Part shown: piece by piece, positions 6,102-12,846 of the stretch
Numbering within the stretch: the first letter of the stretch is position 1
Layout: every line of letters begins with the position of its first letter
Assembly: GCA_002308575.1 (NCBI GenBank)
Contig: DBVY01000013.1
Coordinates: forward strand, 5,968-19,172
DNA from: Christensenella sp. UBA1252
GTDB taxonomy: Bacteria; Bacillota; Clostridia; Christensenellales; CAG-1252
DNA: 13,205 nucleotides
Direction of reading: 5' to 3'
Program-made: the position numbers and the translations under genes
Notes under the pieces: model-generated
Told to the model about the DNA's origin: nothing
The model's database searches: none
Seen by the model: only the letters and a program-made list of their open reading frames with translations

Positions 6102-9100
6102 ACGGATAAGCGGACGATCTTTCCGCCGAGATCGAATTCTTTTTCATAACCCGAAAGAGATCCGAACGTGACTTCGTCCGCAAGAACGTCGTCTTTGACG
6201 GCAAATTCGGCAAGGATATCTTTAAACGAATCTTCCGCAACGATCCCGAGAACGATATGATCCGTTACTTCGAATCCCGCTTCTTTACGCATGGTTTGCA
6301 CTTTGGAAACAATTTCGCGCGCAAAGCCCTCGTCGATCAATTCATTCGTCAAAGATGTATTAAGAGCAACGGTGATCTTTCCGTCCGATTCAGCGCTGAA
6401 ACCTTCTCCGCTCTTCGTAGTGATCAAAAGATCGGACTCCGTAAACTCTACTGCTTTCCCGCCGAGCTCGGTCGTATAAACGCCACCGTCTTTGACGGCA
6501 GCAACGATCTCTTTTCCGTCCGCCGTTTGCAGAAACGAACGAATTTGCCCGAGTAGCGATCCGTACTTGGGACCGAGTGTCTTTAATTGCGGCTTGATCT
6601 CGTAAGTAATGAAAGATTGTTCTTCCGAAGCGATCGTAACTTTCTTCACGTTCAATTCTTCCGCCGCAATTTCGAGCATACCCGAAAGACGGAACGCAAC
6701 GTCCGTTTTCACAAACATTTCCGAAAGAGGTTGACGGTTTTTGATGTTCGCTTTGTTTCTTGCGGCACGACCGAGGAAAACGACGCTTTCGACGGCGCCC
6801 ATTTCTTTTTCGAGCTCTTTGTCTATATATTTCTTTTCGGCAACAGGGAAAGTCGTCAAATGCACGCTGATCGGCGCGTTTTTATCGTTATTCACCACAA
6901 GGTTTTGATACACGCTTTCCGCCATAAACGGAACGAACGGCGCAATCAGTTTGCTCATCGTCACGAGGACGTGATATAAAGTCGTATACGCCGCCGCTTT
7001 ATCCGGGGTCATTTCACTTCCCCAATAACGTTCACGACCGCGGCGCACGTACCAATTCGAAAGTTCGTCCGTAAAGTCGCCGATCGCGCGAGCGCTTTCC
7101 GTGATCTTATAATTTTCAAGGTTTTCGTCCACCGTTTTGATTAACGTATTCAAACGGCTGAGCACCCATTTATCCATCAAACTGAGCTCGCAATCTTCCA
7201 AACGATACTTTTCGGGTTTATAGTCGTCGATACCCGCATACAAAGCAAAGAACGCATAGGTATTCCAGAAAGTACCCATGAATTTTCTTTGTGCTTCCGA
7301 AACCGCTTCGGAATAAAAACGGGAAGGAAGCCACGGCGAACTACCCGTATAGAAGTACCAACGAACGGCGTCCGCACCCTGCTTATCGAGAATGCTCCAA
7401 GGATCGACGACGTTGCCCTTATGTTTACTCATCTTGAAACCGTCCTTATCGCAAACGTGACCGAGAACAATACAATTTTTGAAGGACGAACGATCGAAAA
7501 GTAATGTCGAAATCGCCATCAAGGTATAGAACCAACCGCGCGTTTGATCGACCGCTTCGCTGATAAAATCAGCGGGAAAATGTTTTTCGAATGCTTCTTT
7601 GTTCTCAAACGGATAGTGCGACTGCGCAAAGGGCATCGAACCGGAGTCGAACCAACAATCCATGACTTCGGGCGTCCTCTTCATCTCGCCGCCGCATTCG
7701 CATTTAAAGGTAATACGGTCGATATAAGGACGATGCAACTCGGACGGAAGCGTCCCGGCAAGCTCTTTCAACTCGGCTTTACTGCCGACGACGTGCGTTT
7801 TTCCGCATTCTGAACAAACCCAAACAGGAAGCGGCGTACCCCAATATCTTTCACGGGAAACACCCCAATCGATAACGTTTTCAAGGAAATTTCCGAAACG
7901 ACCCGTTCCGATCGTCGGAGGGATCCAATTAACCTGCGCGTTATTTTTCAAAAGGTTATCGCGCACGGCGGTCATTTTGATAAAATAGGAGCTGCGAGCG
8001 TAATACAAAAGCGGCGTGTCGCAGCGCCAGCAGAAAGGATAGCTGTGCGTATGCAGGTGCTTTTTGAACAAAAGTCCCTTTTCGGCAAGTTTTTCGATGA
8101 TAAATTTATCCCCGTCCTTTGCGAAAACGCCGACGAGATCGTTTACTTCTTTTACGAAACGGCCGCGATCATCTACGAGTTGAACGAACGGCAATCCGTA
8201 TCTTCTGCCGACCTTCGCGTCGTCTTCACCGAACGCGGGCGCAATATGAACGATACCGGTGCCTTCCGTCAAAGTAACGTAAGGATCGTTCGTCACGTAA
8301 TACGCTTTCGAGGCTTCTTTCGTGCCTTTGATATAGTCGAAAAGCGGCTCGTATTTCATATGCTCGTAATGCGAACCCTTGTCAACGGACAAAATCTCCG
8401 CGCCCTCTCCGATGACCGAAGAAACAAGAGCGGCGGCGAGAATATAAACCTCGTCCCCGACTTTTACGCGCACATAATCCTCCGCCGCGTTCATACAAAG
8501 CGCAACGTTGGAAGGCAGCGTCCAAGGCGTCGTCGTCCAAGCGAGGAAATAGGTGTTTTCCTCTCCTACGACCTTGAACTTCGCGGTTACGGTCATATCT
8601 TCGACGTCTTTATACCCTTGGGCGACTTCGTGAGAAGAAAGTGCGGTTCCGCAACGCGGGCAATAGGGAACGATCTTATGCCCTTTATATAAAAGACCTT
8701 TGTCGTTGATTTGCTTAACCGCCCACCAAACGGATTCGATATAGTTATCGTCGTACGTCACGTACGGATTTTTCATATCCGCCCAGTAACCGACGCGATC
8801 CGACATTTTCTCCCATTCACCTTTATATTTCCAAACGCTTTCTTTGCATTTTTTGACGAACGGCTCGATTCCGTATTTTTCTATATCCTGCTTTCCGTCC
8901 ATTCCGAGCGACTTTTCTACTTCGAGCTCAACGGGAAGTCCGTGCGTATCCCACCCCGCTTTCCGCTCAACGTGATACCCTTTCATCGTGCGATAACGCG
9001 GAATAATATCTTTGATGACGCGCGTCAAAATATGACCGATATGCGGTTTTCCGTTTGCCGTCGGAGGTCCGTCGTAAAAGGTATACTCTTGGTTCCCCTC

Positions 9101-9205
9101 GTTCTGCTTAACGCTTTTTTCGAAGACTTCGTTTTCTTTCCAGAATTCGGAGATCTCTTTTTCTCTGCCGCAAAAATCCAAACTTGTGTCGACTTTATTA
9201 AACAT
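6089..9205 (-). CDS. ileS: Isoleucyl-tRNA synthetase, type 2
   Basis: This 1038-residue cytoplasmic enzyme attaches isoleucine to its tRNA. The class I signature HIGH is at residues 55-58 after PPTANGKP, GWDTHGLPVE at 84-93, and the editing-domain segment TGTGIVHIAPAFGEDD near 315-329. The DWGVSRERYWGTPLP block is at 446-460 and the second signature KMSKHKGN at 591-598. Cysteine pairs near 182-185, 392-395, 464-467 and 502-504 look like zinc-knuckle elements. The length and KMSKHKGN are typical of type 2, eukaryote-like IleS, a group known for low mupirocin sensitivity; that is a family property and was not shown here. The ATG at 9205 has AGAGG about 6 nt upstream. Only 43 bases separate it from the NYN gene, so a T-box leader, common for ileS in Firmicutes, cannot fit. 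Confidence 0.97.
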   Translation of the reverse strand: MFNKVDTSLDFCGREKEISEFWKENEVFEKSVKQNEGNQEYTFYDGPPTANGKPHIGHILTRVIKDIIPRYRTMKGYHVERKAGWDTHGLPVELEVEKSLGMDGKQDIEKYGIEPFVKKCKESVWKYKGEWEKMSDRVGYWADMKNPYVTYDDNYIESVWWAVKQINDKGLLYKGHKIVPYCPRCGTALSSHEVAQGYKDVEDMTVTAKFKVVGEENTYFLAWTTTPWTLPSNVALCMNAAEDYVRVKVGDEVYILAAALVSSVIGEGAEILSVDKGSHYEHMKYEPLFDYIKGTKEASKAYYVTNDPYVTLTEGTGIVHIAPAFGEDDAKVGRRYGLPFVQLVDDRGRFVKEVNDLVGVFAKDGDKFIIEKLAEKGLLFKKHLHTHSYPFCWRCDTPLLYYARSSYFIKMTAVRDNLLKNNAQVNWIPPTIGTGRFGNFLENVIDWGVSRERYWGTPLPVWVCSECGKTHVVGSKAELKELAGTLPSELHRPYIDRITFKCECGGEMKRTPEVMDCWFDSGSMPFAQSHYPFENKEAFEKHFPADFISEAVDQTRGWFYTLMAISTLLFDRSSFKNCIVLGHVCDKDGFKMSKHKGNVVDPWSILDKQGADAVRWYFYTGSSPWLPSRFYSEAVSEAQRKFMGTFWNTYAFFALYAGIDDYKPEKYRLEDCELSLMDKWVLSRLNTLIKTVDENLENYKITESARAIGDFTDELSNWYVRRGRERYWGSEMTPDKAAAYTTLYHVLVTMSKLIAPFVPFMAESVYQNLVVNNDKNAPISVHLTTFPVAEKKYIDKELEKEMGAVESVVFLGRAARNKANIKNRQPLSEMFVKTDVAFRLSGMLEIAAEELNVKKVTIASEEQSFITYEIKPQLKTLGPKYGSLLGQIRSFLQTADGKEIVAAVKDGGVYTTELGGKAVEFTESDLLITTKSGEGFSAESDGKITVALNTSLTNELIDEGFAREIVSKVQTMRKEAGFEVTDHIVLGIVAEDSFKDILAEFAVKDDVLADEVTFGSLSGYEKEFDLGGKIVRLSVCRK

Positions 9206-9219
9206 ATATGCCTCTTTGT

Positions 9220-9234
9220 CGGCGCTAAGCGCCG
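9220..9234. repeat. GC-rich hairpin between the NYN gene and ileS
   Basis: The perfect 6-bp palindrome CGGCGC/GCGCCG with a 3-nt loop fills a third of the 43-base gap. On the minus strand no T-run follows, so it is not a normal terminator for the NYN gene. It could be an RNA processing or mRNA-stability element that sets the NYN:ileS ratio. On plus it is followed by a T-rich stretch, but no plus-strand gene ends here. Confidence 0.45.
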
Positions 9235-9248
9235 CGTTTTCTTTTCGT

Positions 9249-10022
9249 CTATTTCGTCTTGATCAAAATCTTATTGACCTTTCCGCCGTCCCCGACGGGA
9301 ATTCGGCTGATCTCGAAACCGTTAAAGGTTGAAACCAAATCGATCAACTTGGTAAACCCGTAGTTCCTCGTGTCAAAATCGGGCATTCTCTTTGAAAGGT
9401 TATTTCCGACGTCCGCAAGGTACGCCCAACCGTCCTCGTTACCGATGCTGTTTACGATATCTTTCACGACCGCTCTGACTTTTTTCAAAGGAGCAACAGA
9501 CGCTTCAACGGGCTTTTCTTCGGATTTCTTCGCCTTTTTCAACGGTTCTTCTTTTTCTTCCTGCTTTTCTTCCGCTTTTTCTTCCGAGTTTCTCAAAACT
9601 TCGAGGTAGATGAATTTTTCACACGCTTTGATAAACGGTTGCGGCGTTTTTTTCTCTCCCATTCCAAGCACGAGCATACCCGCTTCTCTGAGTCTCATCG
9701 CCAAACGAGTAAAATCACTATCCGAAGTAACCAAGCAAAAACCGTTTACTTTGCCCGAATACAGAATATCCATCGCGTCGATGATCATCGCGCTGTCGGA
9801 CGAATTCTTGCCCGAAGTGTAGCTGTATTGTTGAATGGGGGTAAAAGAGTACGTTAAAAGGGAATCTTTCCATTTGGAAAGTTGCGGTTTCGTCCAATCA
9901 CCGTAAACGCGTTTGTACGTCGGAACGCCGTAATTCGTAACTTCGTCCAACAAATCCTGCGCATACTTCTCGGAAACGTTCTCCGCATCCACCAAAACCG
10001 CGATTTTGTTATCTCGATCCAT
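9249..10022 (-). CDS. NYN domain protein with C-terminal OST-HTH/LOTUS domain
   Basis: This 257-residue protein has an N-terminal PIN-like NYN domain (about 6-142). Acidic residues typical of the NYN metal site are visible: D12 in LVDAEN, D76 and D82 in the SSDSAMIIDAMD stretch, and D101/D103 in TSDSDF. A charged Lys/Glu linker (about 145-175) leads to a C-terminal domain (about 180-257) with GWAYLADVGNNLSKRMPDFD and YGFTKLIDLV, matching the OST-HTH/LOTUS RNA-binding fold. NYN-LOTUS proteins are presumed ribonucleases or RNA-binding regulators; the target is unknown. The frame stays open to 10190, but the ATG at 10022 is preferred: it has Shine-Dalgarno GGAG (10029-10032) 6 nt upstream and starts just before the conserved IAVLVDAEN strand, whereas longer starts lie inside the SRP RNA gene. 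It heads the run to ileS and the modification enzymes. Confidence 0.88.
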   Translation of the reverse strand: MDRDNKIAVLVDAENVSEKYAQDLLDEVTNYGVPTYKRVYGDWTKPQLSKWKDSLLTYSFTPIQQYSYTSGKNSSDSAMIIDAMDILYSGKVNGFCLVTSDSDFTRLAMRLREAGMLVLGMGEKKTPQPFIKACEKFIYLEVLRNSEEKAEEKQEEKEEPLKKAKKSEEKPVEASVAPLKKVRAVVKDIVNSIGNEDGWAYLADVGNNLSKRMPDFDTRNYGFTKLIDLVSTFNGFEISRIPVGDGGKVNKILIKTK

Positions 10023-10036
10023 TTTAATCTCCGTAA

Positions 10037-10053
10037 AGCGGACGAAAGCCGCT
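10037..10053 (-). repeat. Small hairpin in the NYN gene leader
   Basis: AGCGG and CCGCT with a 7-nt loop form a short stem on the minus strand just upstream of the Shine-Dalgarno at 10029-10032, followed by TTTA. It could be a weak terminator for the SRP RNA or a leader structure; the stem is too short to be sure. Confidence 0.3.
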
Positions 10054-10056
10054 ATT

Positions 10057-10062
10057 ATTATA
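10057..10062 (-). promoter_or_regulatory. Possible -10 box for the NYN-ileS operon
   Basis: A perfect TATAAT occurs on the minus strand in the 44-base gap between the SRP RNA and the NYN start, with an A-tract upstream but no recognisable -35 box. It would give a leader of about 28 nt. The alternative is read-through from the SRP RNA promoter. Confidence 0.35.
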
Positions 10063-10065
10063 AAA

Positions 10066-10336
10066 GGTACCGTGCAACTTTTTTTGACAGACTCCACCGA
10101 AGCGGACGCGAAACGCAGGTGACTACTCCGAAGCAACCTCATGGCACAAAGTGAAAACCGCTTAGTGCTGCTACCGTCAAGTCCTGACACGGTTCACGGA
10201 TCACTTTTGCATAAGACACCGGGATCAACGTTCCTTACGCCGCTCAGCCTTCCATGGCGAAAGCCGAGAAAAGTATTCTGCCCCACTATAGCGGATTGTG
10301 GGTATAGGGCACCGCTGGCTCCCCGCATAGCACGGT
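10066..10336 (-). ncRNA. ffs: Signal recognition particle RNA, Firmicutes long form (scRNA)
   Basis: The minus strand begins CCGTGCTATGCGGGG and ends GCACGG, so the ends pair as in the Bacillus 271-nt scRNA. The Alu-domain sequence GCGGTGCCCTATACCCACAA and AATCCGCTATAGTGGGGC closely follow that family. The S-domain contains GTGAACCGTGTCAGG followed by AGCAGCACTAAG, the conserved Ffh-binding asymmetric loop. Between these halves the usual UCC-GGAA-GGA hairpin reads ACU-UGAC-GGU, so the apical loop appears to be UGAC, fitting the URRC class described for some bacterial SRP RNAs. The RNA binds Ffh and targets nascent membrane proteins to the translocon. The end points are estimated from the terminal stem and the promoter position, within a few bases. 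Confidence 0.95.
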
Positions 10337-10342
10337 ATGGTA

Positions 10343-10371
10343 ATTATAACACGCAAAAACATGTTTCACAA
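10343..10371 (-). promoter_or_regulatory. SRP RNA promoter
   Basis: On the minus strand the -10 box is a perfect TATAAT (10343-10348) with TGT in front (extended -10). The spacer is 17 nt and the -35 box is TTGTGA (10366-10371). The predicted start near 10336 coincides with the base of the SRP RNA terminal stem, which supports both assignments. Confidence 0.75.
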
Positions 10372-10392
10372 GCAAATTCGCGCCCTTATTAT
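10365..10392 (+). promoter_or_regulatory. Divergent promoter for the SPOR-like gene
   Basis: On plus, TTCACA (10365-10370), a 16-nt spacer and TATTAT (10387-10392) resemble a sigma-A promoter, with a start near 10399 and a leader of about 80 nt. Its -35 box lies on the same bases as the -35 box of the SRP RNA promoter on the other strand. A neater promoter closer to the gene was not seen. Confidence 0.4.
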
Positions 10393-10477
10393 AGATAAAA
10401 TTATATAAACGCGCTCGCGCTTGTATGAAATCGATCATTCTCGTCATATTTCCTCCAAAACGACCGTAATATAGCGT

Positions 10478-11386
10478 ATGAATCGATTAAACGGATATGA
10501 AAAGTATAAATATGACGGTTATACCGTTTTCGGAACGATTACCTCCGACGAGCCCGTCGAACACACCGTGGAAGACGCAAGAACCCGAACATGCGACACA
10601 GGTACAAGATCGGACGATTCCGAAAGAAAAAAACGCGTAAAAAACAAAACGATTAAAAATAAACGAGGATTTGTTCTCATCGCGTGTATAACGCTCTTAT
10701 GCTTTTGTTTATCGGCAGTTGCCGCGGATCTCTTTTGCGGAACACCTTTTTCGACCTACGCATCTCTTCTCTTCGGTTCAAACAAAAAGTCCGATTATCG
10801 ATCGTACTATTTGGTCTATGCGACGCATTCCGAAGACATGGGAATTTCCTATAAAAACGCGACGGTTATTCGCAAAGAAGGAGGCGCCGGATACGTCCTG
10901 AAAAACGGACAAGATTATTACGTCATTTTAAACGCATACGAAAAGGAAACCGACGCAAATACAATTGCAAAAAGACAAGGATCCTACGGAGTTTTCGAGC
11001 TAAAATTGTATTATTTCGATCTAGAAAAATCAAAGGATCTGAAAGAAACGACAACAAACGAAAATCTGTATGTGGAAATCGTCGGAACCCTTTACGAAAC
11101 AGCCGTTTCCCTGCAAGCGAATATTTTCACGACGCAAGACGTAAAAGTAACCCTTTCATCTTTAAAAGAAAAAATCGTCGTTGCGGAAGAAACCTTTGAA
11201 AAAACGGCGCGAAACGACGGATCGAACATTGTGCTCGATTACAAAGTGCTTCTTCGAACCATGAAAAGCGCGATCGAAAACCTTTTAAATGCGGAAGGCG
11301 ATCTGATTTCTTTGTTGCGATACTATGAAGTTTCGATTCTGCACAGTCAAGCGTTATTCCGCGATAAGTATTTCAAAAAAAATTAG
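10478..11386 (+). CDS. Membrane-anchored protein with SPOR-like domain, function unknown
   Basis: This 302-residue protein has a polar N-terminal tail (1-62) ending in a Lys/Arg-rich stretch, one membrane helix at about 64-84, and an extracytoplasmic remainder. It is therefore likely a single-pass protein with its N-terminus inside. Residues about 108-180, with YYLVYATHSE, GGAGYVL, DYYVILNAYEKETDANTIA and GVFELKLYYF, resemble a SPOR domain: a short beta strand, a glycine turn, the yYVivgaf-like strand, a helix and a final strand. SPOR domains usually bind denuded peptidoglycan at septa or in spore assembly, so a cell-envelope or sporulation role is a reasonable guess only. The C-terminal 100 residues look helical with coiled-coil character. 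The ATG at 10478 follows an in-frame stop and lacks a recognisable Shine-Dalgarno, so expression may be low. Confidence 0.7.
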   Translation: MNRLNGYEKYKYDGYTVFGTITSDEPVEHTVEDARTRTCDTGTRSDDSERKKRVKNKTIKNKRGFVLIACITLLCFCLSAVAADLFCGTPFSTYASLLFGSNKKSDYRSYYLVYATHSEDMGISYKNATVIRKEGGAGYVLKNGQDYYVILNAYEKETDANTIAKRQGSYGVFELKLYYFDLEKSKDLKETTTNENLYVEIVGTLYETAVSLQANIFTTQDVKVTLSSLKEKIVVAEETFEKTARNDGSNIVLDYKVLLRTMKSAIENLLNAEGDLISLLRYYEVSILHSQALFRDKYFKKN

Positions 11387-11435
11387 GTTGAATATTCCGA
11401 TTTTTTATGATAAAGTAAAAATATCAATATTCAAC
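11387..11435. repeat. Perfect 10-bp inverted repeat framing the dCMP deaminase promoter region
   Basis: GTTGAATATT (11387-11396) and AATATTCAAC (11426-11435) are exact reverse complements separated by 29 bases. The left arm begins right after the stop of the SPOR-like gene, and the right arm ends one base before the deaminase Shine-Dalgarno. The arms could form a long-looped RNA hairpin, or be two half-sites of an operator. Confidence 0.65.
11388..11416 (+). promoter_or_regulatory. Possible promoter of the dCMP deaminase gene
   Basis: TTGAAT (11388-11393), a 17-nt spacer and TAAAGT (11411-11416) with TGA in front fit a weak sigma-A promoter with an extended -10 element. The -35 box falls within the left arm of the inverted repeat, which would allow repressor control. 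Each box matches consensus at only four of six positions. Confidence 0.35.
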
Positions 11436-11447
11436 GAGGTACTGAAA

Positions 11448-11903
11448 ATGGATAAGTGGGACGATCGTTTTATGGATCTTGCGGAAAAAGTTGCTACATG
11501 GAGCAGTTGTTTTCAAGAAAACAGACAAGTCGGCGCGGTCATTACACGTGACAAGCGCATCGTCACCACCGGTTATAACGGAGCGGGCTCCGGCATAAAG
11601 AGTTGTAAAGAAAAAGGCGAATGCCTGCGCAGAAAACTGAACATTCCGAGCGGAACCAGACACGAACTTTGCTATGCCGTTCATGCCGAACAAAATGCAA
11701 TCATCCAAGCGGCAAAACTCGGCGTCAGCGTGGATGGAGCAACCCTTTATTGCACGCACCAACCTTGCAGTATTTGCGGAAAAATGATCATCAACAGCGG
11801 CATCAAACGCGTCATTTTCAAGTACGGCTATCCCGACGAATTCTCAATGGAAATGTTTAAAGAAGCGGGCGTTTGCGTCGAAAAATACGGAAACGAAGAT
11901 TGA
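11448..11903 (+). CDS. dCMP deaminase (ComEB-like cytidine/deoxycytidylate deaminase)
   Basis: This 151-residue zinc enzyme is expected to deaminate dCMP to dUMP, feeding thymidylate synthesis in the cytoplasm. The deaminase signature is complete: H79 and E81 in HAEQNAI (zinc ligand and proton shuttle) and PCSIC with C107 and C110 as the other zinc ligands. The VGAVITRDKRIVTTGYNG strand pair and the insert with CKEKGECLRRKLNIPSG before the active site are typical of the dCMP deaminase/ComEB group, as opposed to tRNA adenosine or guanine deaminases. The frame is open upstream to 11325, but the ATG at 11448 is chosen: it has GAGG (11436-11439) 8 nt upstream and matches the usual family N-terminus; longer starts overlap the SPOR-like gene. 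A strong terminator follows. The inverted repeat upstream hints at regulation. Confidence 0.93.
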   Translation: MDKWDDRFMDLAEKVATWSSCFQENRQVGAVITRDKRIVTTGYNGAGSGIKSCKEKGECLRRKLNIPSGTRHELCYAVHAEQNAIIQAAKLGVSVDGATLYCTHQPCSICGKMIINSGIKRVIFKYGYPDEFSMEMFKEAGVCVEKYGNED

Positions 11904-11916
11904 CACACGATAGCAG

Positions 11917-11946
11917 AAAAGCCGGAGCTGAATCTCCGGCTTTTTT
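11917..11946 (+). terminator. Strong intrinsic terminator after the dCMP deaminase gene
   Basis: AAAAGCCGGAG pairs perfectly with CTCCGGCTTTT around the 6-nt loop CTGAAT, and six T residues follow the GC core on plus. On minus the same hairpin is followed by TTTTCT, so it may also stop the ABC transporter transcript running in from the right, acting as a bidirectional terminator between convergent units. Confidence 0.88.
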
Positions 11947-12039
11947 ATTTTCTCCCTGAATTTCCGACGTTTACGTGAATTGCGATCCGTAATTATACTT
12001 GTTTATTATTACACCTGTCGAATAATGCAAAATTTTTTA

Positions 12040-12846
12040 CTATCTTGTTACCGCTTTTTCGAGGATCAATACGCCGAAATACATACACGCCGCAAGGATT
12101 GTCAAAATCACAGTTGAACACATAACGAGGGATAGATTAAAGACCTGCCCACCGTAAACGATCAAATATCCGAGCCCCTCTTTACTGACGAGATACTCTC
12201 CCATGATCGTTCCGACCCACGCCATTCCGACGTTCACTTTTAACGCCGCGACAATACTGTTTACGTTGGATGGAAGCACAAGCTTAAACAAGATCTGTGC
12301 TTTATTTGCCGACAGCGTTTTCATCAACAAGATTTTATCTTTATCGACGGAAAGAAAACCGTTCAAAATGTTTATGATCGTAATGATAACGCTAATCAGA
12401 ATCGCCATAACAACAATCGCGTTCTTCCCCGCTCCGACCCAAATAATAATGATCGGACCGAGCGCGATTTTCGGAAGTGCGTTCAAAACGACGATATAAG
12501 GTTCCAAGATCCGCCGTATCGGTTCAAACAGCCACAAAAGGATCGCGATCAAAAGACCGATTGCCGTTGCGCTTAAAAAGCCGATAATCGTTTCGAAAAG
12601 CGTTGCGCCGACGTGTTTGATCAAATCTCCGGATTTCCATAGCGACGTAAACGATCCCCACATTTTCGACGGTGCGCTGAAAATAAAGCTGTCTATGATC
12701 TCAAACTTCGCGAGCAATTCCCAAACGATAAAAAACTGCACGAGGATAAACAGCTGCATCGTTATGACAAAAACGGTGCTTCGTCTTTCTTTTTTCAAAT
12801 AGAGCGCATGTTCCGCGCTGATTATCTCATTCACTCTCCTTTTCAT
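12040..12846 (-). CDS. ABC transporter permease, NitT/TauT (SsuC/ThiX-like) family
   Basis: This 268-residue integral membrane protein has about six hydrophobic segments (first at about 26-46, next about 84-106). The NALPKIALGPIIIIW stretch (about 122-136) and the cytoplasmic coupling loop MKTLSANKAQILFKLVLP (about 175-192) are characteristic of importers for nitrate, sulfonates, taurine or thiamine precursors. It should form the channel paired with the ATPase encoded just upstream. The frame runs up to 12948, but the ATG at 12846 is preferred because GGAG (12854-12857) lies 7 nt upstream and the longer version would only add residues inside the ATPase gene. The chosen start overlaps the ATPase end by 20 bases. 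The substrate cannot be told; the binding protein is not in view. Confidence 0.9.
   Translation of the reverse strand: MKRRVNEIISAEHALYLKKERRSTVFVITMQLFILVQFFIVWELLAKFEIIDSFIFSAPSKMWGSFTSLWKSGDLIKHVGATLFETIIGFLSATAIGLLIAILLWLFEPIRRILEPYIVVLNALPKIALGPIIIIWVGAGKNAIVVMAILISVIITIINILNGFLSVDKDKILLMKTLSANKAQILFKLVLPSNVNSIVAALKVNVGMAWVGTIMGEYLVSKEGLGYLIVYGGQVFNLSLVMCSTVILTILAACMYFGVLILEKAVTR

Noticed and set aside
8045..8692. Plus-strand open frame of 215 codons inside ileS
   Set aside because: It is fully antisense to conserved synthetase sequence, has no convincing ribosome site and no recognisable domain, so it is a by-product of codon usage on the other strand.
10286..10447. Minus-strand 53-codon frame starting after GGAGG (10452-10456)
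   Set aside because: The ribosome-site spacing is short (4 nt), the frame runs through the SRP RNA promoter and into the SRP RNA Alu domain, and no promoter is evident upstream. It is probably chance, though the neat GGAGG is worth a glance in ribosome profiling data.
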